Positions 7,523-13,164 of a stretch of DNA of 13,164 nt are shown here, one piece after another. A model generated the notes under the pieces. The model ran no database searches, was not told the DNA's origin, and saw only the letters and a list, made by a program, of their open reading frames with translations. This stretch comes from UBA1368 sp964563125 (lineage in GTDB: Bacteria; Bacillota; Syntrophomonadia; Syntrophomonadales; Syntrophomonadaceae). The translations under genes were made by a program, and so were the position numbers. The stretch lies in assembly GCA_964563125.1 (NCBI GenBank), contig CAZLVY010000058.1:1-13164 (forward strand). Reading direction: 5' to 3'. Numbering within the stretch: the first letter of the stretch is position 1; the number at the start of each line of letters is the position of its first letter.

Positions 7523-8893
7523 CTAAGCCAGCAGATTTGCTTTTACACCAGCTTTACGCAAAGCAGCAAACAATTCATCTTTTATGGCAGTTAGATTCTG
7601 AGGCGTATCGCCTTCACAGCGCACAATTAATTCGGGACCGGTGTTGGAAGCCCGAACCAATCCCCAACCATGCGGAAAAATGATGCGTGCCCCATCAACA
7701 GCAATTACCGGATACTTAGATAGGAAAAATTTCAGTATTTGGTCAACGATAATAAATTTTTCTTCATCACTGCTTTTTACTCTTATTTCGGGGGTAGAGT
7801 AGTATTTAGTAATATCAGCCAGATGCTCAGTAATAGTCTTGGTGCTTTGTGAAAGTAACCGTAACAGACGGGCTGCAGCATAAACTGCATCATCATAGCC
7901 ATAATAATCGTCAGCAAAAAACATATGCCCTGACATTTCCCCGGTAAAAACAGCGCCGATTTCTTTCATTTTGGCTTTAATCAGTGAATGACCGGTTTTG
8001 TAAAAAATTGGTGTCCCACCCAGTTTTTCAATTTCATCAACCAAACTCTGGGAGCATTTGACTTCAACGATGCATTTGGTCTGAGGATATTGGGGCAGAA
8101 TTTCCCGCCAAAACAAAATCATAAGCATGTCACCCCAAATCATGTTGCCCTCAGCATCTACAACCCCCAGACGATCTCCATCGCCATCAAAGCCAATACC
8201 TAAATCTGAACCGGTCTCTTTTACTTTGGCAATAAGATGAACCATATTGTCAGGATTGACCGGATCAGGATGATGGTTGGGATAACAAGGATCTGATTCG
8301 CAAAAGAGATCTGCCACTTCACAGCCTAGTGAGCGGATTATGGCGGGAGCGTAATCAGACGCAGCGCCATTACCACAGTCAATAACTACTTTGGGAGGGT
8401 GAGGCCCCAGAGTGATTTTATCTTTTATCATTTGTGCATAACTATCTAATATATTTACTTTTTTATACCCTCCCGAGGGCGCATCTGTCGTAAAAACTCC
8501 TCTTTCCATAATACGGCGGATTTCTTGAATTTCTTCTCCATAGATAGTCGAATCACCCACGAACATTTTACATCCATTATATTCAGGAGGATTATGACTG
8601 GCAGTGATCATGATTCCGGCTTTTATTCCCAGATGGTGGGTGGCAAAATAAAACATAGGAGTAATAACCAAGCCCAGGTTGGTAACCTGACAGCCTGACT
8701 CTATTAAGGCTTGAGTAACAACTTCACTAAAATGGGGCGAAGATAAACGGTTGTCGTACCCTAATATAATGTCTGTAAAGCCGTTTTTCCTGGCATAAAC
8801 GGCAAATGCCCTGGCAATACCTGATATTACTGAATCACTAATTTCTATATCAACTAAACCCCTTATATCATACTGACGAAATATATTACTAAT
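7523..8893 (-). CDS. manB: Phosphomannomutase/phosphoglucomutase, apparent ATT start
   Basis: The protein has 456 residues, the normal size for the alpha-D-phosphohexomutase family. It interconverts hexose-6-phosphate and hexose-1-phosphate, here presumably mannose-6-P to mannose-1-P for ManC. All four signature loops are present: TASHNP with the phosphorylated serine S99, the Mg-binding DGDGDR (236-241), the sugar-binding GEMSGH (318-323) and the phosphate-binding RASNTGP (414-420). The N-terminal IFRQYDIRG is also conserved, yet no ATG, GTG or TTG precedes it in frame after the TAA at about 8915-8917. The first standard start, TTG at 8671, would remove 74 residues including this motif. ATT at 8893 gives the expected N-terminus and lies 7-8 bases after AAAGGGGGT (8901-8909). 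It begins 32 bases after manC. The manB name is by family and context; glucose activity is equally possible. Confidence 0.88.
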   Translation of the reverse strand: MSNIFRQYDIRGLVDIEISDSVISGIARAFAVYARKNGFTDIILGYDNRLSSPHFSEVVTQALIESGCQVTNLGLVITPMFYFATHHLGIKAGIMITASHNPPEYNGCKMFVGDSTIYGEEIQEIRRIMERGVFTTDAPSGGYKKVNILDSYAQMIKDKITLGPHPPKVVIDCGNGAASDYAPAIIRSLGCEVADLFCESDPCYPNHHPDPVNPDNMVHLIAKVKETGSDLGIGFDGDGDRLGVVDAEGNMIWGDMLMILFWREILPQYPQTKCIVEVKCSQSLVDEIEKLGGTPIFYKTGHSLIKAKMKEIGAVFTGEMSGHMFFADDYYGYDDAVYAAARLLRLLSQSTKTITEHLADITKYYSTPEIRVKSSDEEKFIIVDQILKFFLSKYPVIAVDGARIIFPHGWGLVRASNTGPELIVRCEGDTPQNLTAIKDELFAALRKAGVKANLLA

Positions 8894-8900
8894 GTTATAT

Positions 8901-8909
8901 ACCCCCTTT
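8901..8909 (-). promoter_or_regulatory. Ribosome binding site deciding the ATT start of the mutase
   Basis: On the minus strand AAAGGGGGT can pair along its whole length with the 16S rRNA 3' end, with one G-U wobble. It ends 7 bases before ATT at 8893. No standard start codon in frame lies within reach, which supports ATT as the initiator. Confidence 0.6.
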
Positions 8910-8925
8910 GGCTTTTATTTAAAAC

Positions 8926-9972
8926 TTATAACAAATCGTATCTTTGCTCCTGCGTTAAAAATTCAACCACATCTTTTATTTCCTGAGCTTTTCTTCGATC
9001 CGAAATAAAAACTATATCATCAGTCTCTACTACCAGGAGATCTTCAACTCCATATAACACTATTGTTTTATCAGATTGCTTAACAACGCACTGCCGGCTA
9101 TCTTTAAATATTACATCATCACCAATCAGCACATTTTTTCCCGAGTCGCACTGATGAAGGTCAGCTAGAGCATTCCAACTACCTAAATCGCACCAGCCGA
9201 AATCACCAGGCACTACTACCATACGCTGAGATTTTTCGGCAATTCCGTAATCAAGCGAAATGTCAGGCATTTCTGAATAAGAAGCAATATATTCCTCATA
9301 TCCTCGGGATATTTGTTGGTAAATGTCAGGAAGATAAGATGCAAACTCCTGTAATAATGTACTGATTTTACCAATATAAATACCGGCATTCCACATATGA
9401 TGTCCTGATGCTATATAAGACTGAGCAAGGCTCAGATCTGGTTTCTCATAAAAAGAATGAATCTGAAAGACATTGTTTAATTCACCCACTTCCCACTTGG
9501 TTTTTTCAATATAACCAAAACCGGTTTCTGGCCTATTGGGAGCGATGCCAATTGTAGCCAAATATCCCTCATTCGCTGCCTTGGCAGCCTGGGTGATACT
9601 TAAATTGAAGGCATCGTTATTCATAACATGATGATCTGCCGGAAATATTCCTATAATTTCATCAGGATTTTGTCGGGAATATTTGGCGAGAACCAAACCT
9701 ACTGCCGGAGCAGTATTCTTTCCTTCCGGTTCACTCAGAATTTCGATTAAATTTTTATCTGACCGTTTAGCTACAATTTGTTCGACAATTGGTGTTAAAT
9801 CATCACCGGTAATTATATCAATTTGACTTGCGCCAACCTTTATCAGGCGGTCAATTGTATGGTCTAACATAGTTTTGTTATCAATAAATTTACATAGCTG
9901 TTTAGGACACTGCCTGCGGCTTTCGGGCCACAAACGAAGTCCCCGGCCTCCAGCTAAAATTACGGAAATCAT
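8926..9972 (-). CDS. manC: Mannose-1-phosphate guanylyltransferase (GDP-mannose pyrophosphorylase)
   Basis: The protein of 348 residues makes GDP-mannose from mannose-1-phosphate and GTP in the cytoplasm. The N-terminal nucleotidyltransferase signature GGRGLRLWPESRRQCPKQ (8-25) is diagnostic. EPEGKNTAPA (81-90), FPADHH (110-115), the ETGFGYIE segment (149-156), FYEKP (174-178) and MWNAGIYI (from 193) agree with the family. The length fits the monofunctional short type without the C-terminal isomerase domain. The frame extends to an ATG at 10011, but GGAGGT at 9977-9982 directly serves ATG 9972, where the family N-terminus (MISVILAGG) begins. It is the first gene of the operon leading into the mutase, GT4 and (alpha/alpha)6 genes. 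Confidence 0.95.
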   Translation of the reverse strand: MISVILAGGRGLRLWPESRRQCPKQLCKFIDNKTMLDHTIDRLIKVGASQIDIITGDDLTPIVEQIVAKRSDKNLIEILSEPEGKNTAPAVGLVLAKYSRQNPDEIIGIFPADHHVMNNDAFNLSITQAAKAANEGYLATIGIAPNRPETGFGYIEKTKWEVGELNNVFQIHSFYEKPDLSLAQSYIASGHHMWNAGIYIGKISTLLQEFASYLPDIYQQISRGYEEYIASYSEMPDISLDYGIAEKSQRMVVVPGDFGWCDLGSWNALADLHQCDSGKNVLIGDDVIFKDSRQCVVKQSDKTIVLYGVEDLLVVETDDIVFISDRRKAQEIKDVVEFLTQEQRYDLL

Positions 9973-10027
9973 ATTTACCTCCATTTTTTGCTGATTAGCT
10001 ATTATATGCATTTCCTGATAAGCAATA

Positions 10028-10065
10028 TGACACTATATTATCCCAATTGAAATAATAAAGTGTCA
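10028..10065. promoter_or_regulatory. Long inverted repeat over the probable manC promoter
   Basis: The 14-base arms TGACACTATATTAT (10028-10041) and ATAATAAAGTGTCA (10052-10065) are complementary except at one position, around a 10-base centre. On the minus strand the repeat contains GTGACA and GATAAT spaced by 18 bases, a plausible -35/-10 pair for the manC operon. The repeat could be an operator overlapping the promoter. The remainder of the 170-bp gap to the methyltransferase gene is very AT-rich with no clear terminator. Confidence 0.5.
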
Positions 10066-10182
10066 CGCTTTAGCAAAATAATGTCTTTTATATTATGACC
10101 ATTTTTCTAATAATTATTAAGTATATTGCATTATATTCATTATAAGGAATGTTATTGGAGTAAATGGCATATTTTAACTGCC

Positions 10183-11346
10183 TTAAATAGTCTTTTTGCT
10201 GAAGGGACCTTCCAGAGTTACAGGTTTAGGGCCAAAATATTGATAGTAGTTCACTAATATGCGGCCATTATAGAGTTTACGTCTTTTATCAGCTCTCTGC
10301 CCGAAAACAGTTTCGAAGTCCAGGTGAGAAGTCAATATATAAAATGACCAGGTATCAAGACCGTTAAGTGCCAAACGCATAGTTCTATAAAGTTTTATGA
10401 CGTCTTTTTTCTCAGACAGTCTTTCCCCATAAGGTGGATTTGCAATCAGATATCCGTACTTATATTTAGATTTGAGTTCACTTACATCCTGGCGCTGAAA
10501 GGACAGTATTCCTTTGAAACCAGCTTGAGCCGCATGATAACGAGCCAAGTCAATAGCAGCTGGGTCAATATCAAAGCCCAAGATACCCAGCGATTGCTCC
10601 CGATCAATTAAATCATTAGCTTCCTGGCGAGCACGAACCCAAATGCGTTGATTAAGGTTAAGCCAATTCTGGGCGATGAAGTTACGCTGCAAACCTGGAG
10701 CCATATTTCTGCCAATCATAGCTGCTTCGATAGGAATAGTCCCGGAGCCGCAAAAAGGATCAATAAAAGCACGGTCAGGTTTCCAGCGGCTTAGTAATAC
10801 CATGGCGGCAGCTAAAGTTTCCTTGAGAGGTGCATCACTGGTTTTTTGCCGGTAACCGCGTTTATGCAGACCAATACCGCTGGTATCAATAGATAATGTG
10901 GCTACATCATTTAATAAAGCTATCTGCACCCGATAACGAGGACCTTTTTCGGGGAACCAGTTTTGCTTATATTTACTCTTCATCTTTTCTACAATAGCTT
11001 TCTTAACAATAGCTTGACAGTCAGAAACACTGAAAAGTTTGGATTTGATCGATTTCCCTTCGACGGGAAATTCTGCATCTTCTGGAATCAGTTCTTCCCA
11101 GGGCAGAGCCTGCGTACCCTCAAAAAGCTCTTCAAAGGTTATGGCGGCAAACTGGCCAACTTTAATAAACAGGCGGTCAGCAGTTCTTAACCAAATATTA
11201 CAGCGGGCAATGGCATTAGTATCACCGGGAAATGTTACTTTACCGTTTTCAACCTTTAAATCAGTGTAGCCCAGCTGTTTCAATTCTTCCGCCAATACTG
11301 ATTCCAAACCAAAAGCACTTGTTGCTATAAGCTCTATTTTATTCAT
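10183..11346 (-). CDS. rlmL: THUMP-domain 23S rRNA guanine-N2 methyltransferase (RlmL/YpsC type)
   Basis: The 387-residue protein has an N-terminal THUMP RNA-binding region (about 45-155) and a C-terminal SAM-dependent Rossmann methyltransferase domain. Motif I reads DPFCGSG at 196-202, and the catalytic NPPYGER motif at 303-309 is typical of base-amino N-methyltransferases. Length and order match the single-domain YpsC-like members, corresponding to the RlmL half of the E. coli RlmKL fusion, which methylates N2 of a guanine in 23S rRNA. Target position is inferred by family only. The ATG at 11346 has GGAGG six bases upstream. It has its own promoter and is divergent from the yitT-like gene. 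It probably has no functional tie to the mannose genes. Confidence 0.9.
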   Translation of the reverse strand: MNKIELIATSAFGLESVLAEELKQLGYTDLKVENGKVTFPGDTNAIARCNIWLRTADRLFIKVGQFAAITFEELFEGTQALPWEELIPEDAEFPVEGKSIKSKLFSVSDCQAIVKKAIVEKMKSKYKQNWFPEKGPRYRVQIALLNDVATLSIDTSGIGLHKRGYRQKTSDAPLKETLAAAMVLLSRWKPDRAFIDPFCGSGTIPIEAAMIGRNMAPGLQRNFIAQNWLNLNQRIWVRARQEANDLIDREQSLGILGFDIDPAAIDLARYHAAQAGFKGILSFQRQDVSELKSKYKYGYLIANPPYGERLSEKKDVIKLYRTMRLALNGLDTWSFYILTSHLDFETVFGQRADKRRKLYNGRILVNYYQYFGPKPVTLEGPFSKKTI

Positions 11347-11403
11347 AAATATCCTCCCTGCTAATTGCGGTGCAAGTAATATTGAATTTTACCCAATGCT
11401 TAA

Positions 11404-11432
11404 AATATACTTATCTTTTGCAGGCAAGACAA
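11404..11432 (-). promoter_or_regulatory. Sigma-A-type promoter for the rlmL-like gene
   Basis: On the minus strand TTGTCT (11427-11432) is followed after exactly 17 bases by TATATT (11404-11409). The predicted start of transcription lies about 50 bases before the ATG at 11346. Confidence 0.55.
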
Positions 11433-11520
11433 GCATTTTCGGCAACAGACCCGTTACAATTTCTCTACACTTATTATATTGGCTATTTTGGGAAATATAA
11501 TTCTAGTCCGAAAAATTAGT

Positions 11521-11560
11521 AATGCAAGTGAGGCACTATGAATACAAGTGAGGCACTATG
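11521..11560 (+). repeat. Tandem 20-bp duplication of the yitT translation start region
   Basis: Two adjacent 20-base units, 11521-11540 and 11541-11560, differ at one base. Each contains CAAGTGAGGCACTATG, i.e. a weak ribosome binding site (GTGAGG) and an ATG. The second ATG (11558) starts the YitT-family protein. A TATAAT at 11496-11501 may be the -10 element upstream, although no good -35 accompanies it. Confidence 0.85.
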
Positions 11561-11567
11561 GAGATAA
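11538..11567 (+). other. Possible 9-codon leader ORF overlapping the yitT start
   Basis: The ATG of the first duplicated unit opens a short frame (MNTSEALWR) that ends in TAA at 11565-11567, just past the true start at 11558 and in another frame. It has the same ribosome binding sequence as the real gene. It may be a by-product of the duplication rather than a functional peptide. Confidence 0.3.
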
Positions 11568-12442
11568 AGATAAAAAAACCGAAGCTCAGTAAATTTACCG
11601 AAGTAATAAAAATTTATGATTTGTTAGGAATAGCTGGTGGTTCTTTAATTCTGGCACTAGCTATTCAGGGTATAATGATTCCAGCTAATTTGTTAACCGG
11701 CGGGTTAACAGGGCTAGCAATAATTTTGGAGTTTATTTTTAATATAGATGTTTGGATCTGGTATGCAGTACTTAACATTCCTCTTGTGATTGCCGGGTAT
11801 AAATTTGTCAGCCGCCGTTTCATTATATACAGTATCTTTGGCGCCGGAATTTTGACGTTATTTCTGGGGATTTTGAAAGATGTCAATTTTGGCATTGATG
11901 ATTTATTTTTAGCGGCCGTTTTTGGCGGGGTATTGACAGGGATAGGTTCGGGCCTGATCTTTCGCAGCAAAGGTTCGACAGGAGGGCTTGATATTATTGC
12001 TGTAATTATCCGCCGCTACCGGGGTTATAATATAGGCCAAACATTTTTAACCTTTAATGTTCTCGTACTTTTCAGCTCACTCTTGATATTTAACTTTGAA
12101 AAAACACTTTATGCAGCTGTTGCCATATACATTGCTTCCAAAATGATGGACACAGTTGTAACTGGACTGCAAACCACCCGTACCGCCATGATAATATCAT
12201 CGCAACACGTCGATATTGCCCACGCTATAATCAATAATCTGCACCGGGGTTGTACCTATTTAAAAGCTTGCGGCGCCTATACCGGTGAAGAAAAAGAAAT
12301 CGTTTTAGTTACCGTCGCCAAAACGCAACTACCGGCACTAAAAGAAATAGTATTCGAATTAGACCCCCGGGCCTTCATTATAATAAATGAAACCATCGAA
12401 GCTTACGGGAAGGGATTTAGTCTGGGAGGCGCAGAGTATTAA
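11558..12442 (+). CDS. YitT-family integral membrane protein (DUF161 + DUF2179)
   Basis: The 294-residue protein has a short basic N-terminus and about five to six hydrophobic segments between residues 22 and 200 (roughly 22-42, 46-61, 66-81, 90-106, 116-136 and 162-178). The conserved GSTGGLDIIAVIIRR (139-153) is a family hallmark. The soluble C-terminal DUF2179 domain (about 208-284) includes GCTYLKACGAYTGEEKEIV and ends in NETIEAYGKGF. Members are common in Firmicutes, where the transport or signalling role is poorly defined, so no substrate is offered. The start is ATG 11558, in the second copy of a 20-bp tandem repeat. Two hairpins follow the stop codon. Confidence 0.9.
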   Translation: MEIKIKKPKLSKFTEVIKIYDLLGIAGGSLILALAIQGIMIPANLLTGGLTGLAIILEFIFNIDVWIWYAVLNIPLVIAGYKFVSRRFIIYSIFGAGILTLFLGILKDVNFGIDDLFLAAVFGGVLTGIGSGLIFRSKGSTGGLDIIAVIIRRYRGYNIGQTFLTFNVLVLFSSLLIFNFEKTLYAAVAIYIASKMMDTVVTGLQTTRTAMIISSQHVDIAHAIINNLHRGCTYLKACGAYTGEEKEIVLVTVAKTQLPALKEIVFELDPRAFIIINETIEAYGKGFSLGGAEY

Positions 12443-12459
12443 TTGTTGCTTCGGGGTTG

Positions 12460-12480
12460 GACAATATTATTGTCTTTATT
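12460..12480 (+). terminator. Short hairpin with T-rich tail after the yitT-like gene
   Basis: GACAATA-T-TATTGTC (12460-12474) is a near-perfect palindrome followed by TTTATT, 17 bases after the stop codon. The stem is AT-rich, so it may be a weak terminator. Confidence 0.4.
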
Positions 12481-12481
12481 T

Positions 12482-12516
12482 CAGAAGGAAATTATTGCGG
12501 CAATAAATTCCTTCTG
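12482..12516 (+). terminator. Long hairpin, probable second terminator
   Basis: CAGAAGGAAATTATTG (12482-12497) pairs with CAATAAATTCCTTCTG (12501-12516) with one mismatch and a CGG loop. TTAATTT follows, a poor U tract. It could stop transcription from the yitT-like gene or act as a 3'-end stabiliser. Confidence 0.5.
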
Positions 12517-12743
12517 TTAATTTCCAACGTATGGTTTCTGAAATGACCGCACGGATTTACCCTATCATCGCTCGCTCGCTCTGCCTGTCTATACTGTATT
12601 CACTTAAAAATAGGACCACAGACCATATGCGATTCTTGTAAAAATAAGGACTTTAGACTTATTGTATTTGACACAATTTGTTTTAAGCTATACATTAGGT
12701 GGATTGTCTTTTTGGGAAGAATTGGTTTTAAGGCGGGGTTGAT
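12517..12743. other. Gene-free part of the 301-bp spacer before the TadE-like gene
   Basis: The spacer as a whole runs 12443-12743, with two hairpins at its left end. The remainder holds a CGCT microrepeat near 12568-12581, two imperfect copies of an AAAAATAGGAC...AGAC element (12606-12624 and 12640-12659), and a promoter at 12668-12696. I see no open reading frame or recognisable RNA gene here. Confidence 0.5.
12668..12696 (+). promoter_or_regulatory. Sigma-A-type promoter for the TadE-like gene
   Basis: TTGACA at 12668-12673 matches the -35 consensus exactly. TACATT at 12691-12696 follows after 17 bases and matches the -10 consensus at four of six positions. Transcription would begin about 40 bases before the TTG start at 12744. 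Confidence 0.6.
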
Positions 12744-13148
12744 TTGTCTTTATTAAAGTTGTTAAAAAATCAGGCGAATGGACAAGCTTTGCTGGAAATG
12801 GCATTGGTACTTCCTATTTTGTTATTGCTTCTTATGGGCATAATTGATTTTGGACGAATCTTGGCCTCCGGGTTACAAATAAACAATCTGACCAGGGAGG
12901 CAGTGCGTGCAGGGGTAGTAGGTTACTCGGACAGTGAGATAGAAGCATTGATTTTTGCTCGGGAATCCTGGTTAGAAGAAGACAAGATAGTTATTACAAT
13001 AGACCCTAATGAAGAAACAGGACGAATAAAAGGCGACCCTTTAAGTGTTACTATTGATTATTCAGTTGATATTATAACACCATTGATGGCCAATATACTT
13101 ACTAATCCGTGGCCGGTGTCAGCACAGTGTCTGATGCGGGTAGAATAA
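12744..13148 (+). CDS. TadE-like pseudopilin / pilus assembly protein
   Basis: The 134-residue protein has a short basic N-terminus and then GQALLEMALVLPILLLLLMG, the TadE-domain signature. The glycine at 13 followed by Q14 and E18 (the +5 glutamate) fits a type IV prepilin-like (class III) signal cleaved after G13 by a prepilin peptidase, leaving one hydrophobic helix (about 19-34). DFGR at 35-38 is also typical. The rest (about 40-134) would be extracytoplasmic. TadE-type pseudopilins serve Flp/Tad pilus or secretion systems. The start is TTG 12744 behind an imperfect site (AAGGCGGGG). The next frame opens directly after the stop codon, so this is probably the first gene of an operon running off the window. 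Confidence 0.85.
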   Translation: MSLLKLLKNQANGQALLEMALVLPILLLLLMGIIDFGRILASGLQINNLTREAVRAGVVGYSDSEIEALIFARESWLEEDKIVITIDPNEETGRIKGDPLSVTIDYSVDIITPLMANILTNPWPVSAQCLMRVE

Positions 13149-13164
13149 ATGGTTATATGGGGGA
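13149..13164 (+). CDS. Possible start of a following gene, 3' truncated by the window
   Basis: ATG at 13149 immediately follows the TAA of the TadE-like gene and reads MVIWG before the window ends. Its position suggests the next gene of a Tad-type operon, but too little is visible to identify it. Confidence 0.3.

Noticed and set aside
9973..10011. Earlier ATG codons (10011 and about 9984) for manC
   Set aside because: No ribosome binding site precedes them, and GGAGGT sits directly before ATG 9972, where the family signature begins.
10108..10119. TAATAATTATTA palindrome upstream of manC
   Set aside because: It is a 12-bp pure AT palindrome in very AT-rich DNA, so chance is a sufficient explanation.
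10166..10182. GGCA...TGCC hairpin after the rlmL-like gene as a terminator
   Set aside because: It has only four base pairs and no T tract on the coding strand.
1..13164. CRISPR arrays, tRNA or rRNA genes, insertion sequences, phage genes
   Set aside because: No regularly spaced repeats, RNA gene signatures, transposase or integrase motifs were seen on either strand.

Overview
The window is moderately AT-rich DNA from what is probably a low-GC Gram-positive bacterium of the Clostridia. This rests on strong AGGAGG-type ribosome binding sites, frequent TTG starts, U-tract terminators, and typical Firmicutes genes (pepF, a YpsC/RlmL-type methyltransferase, a YitT-family protein and a TadE-like pseudopilin). 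Family-level placement is not possible from sequence reading alone.

Layout: (1) 1-1533, the 3' part of an oligoendopeptidase F gene on the + strand, closed by a good terminator. (2) 1689-5225, a very large + strand gene encoding a GT2-type glycosyltransferase-like domain, a long unassigned middle region and a C-terminal GH130 mannoside-phosphorylase domain. (3) 5266-9972, a convergent minus-strand operon read as manC (mannose-1-phosphate guanylyltransferase), then a phosphomannomutase/phosphoglucomutase, a GT4 glycosyltransferase, and an (alpha/alpha)6-barrel-like protein of unknown function. (4) 10183-11346, an RlmL-like THUMP methyltransferase on the minus strand. (5) 11558-12442, a divergent YitT-family membrane protein. 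(6) A 301-bp spacer with hairpins and a promoter, then a TadE-like gene at 12744-13148 and the first codons of a further gene at the edge.

The core of interest is 1.69-10.0 kb. The mutase and ManC would convert mannose-6-phosphate to mannose-1-phosphate and then GDP-mannose. The GT4 enzyme, the (alpha/alpha)6 protein translated in overlap with it, and the large GT2-like/GH130 protein are plausible makers and recyclers of a mannose-containing glycan or small mannoside, with GH130 phosphorolysis returning mannose-1-phosphate to the pool. This product assignment is inference; linkage and acceptor cannot be read from the sequence. Two features make the locus unusual. The GT2-like domain appears to have lost its DxD metal site (S-A-K instead). 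The mutase gene has no ATG, GTG or TTG start upstream of its conserved N-terminus and appears to start at ATT behind a strong ribosome binding site.

Candidate control elements include a 14-bp-arm inverted repeat over the probable manC promoter, a perfect 16-bp palindrome just downstream of a TATAAT upstream of the GT4 gene, and a tandem 20-bp duplication of the yitT translation start.
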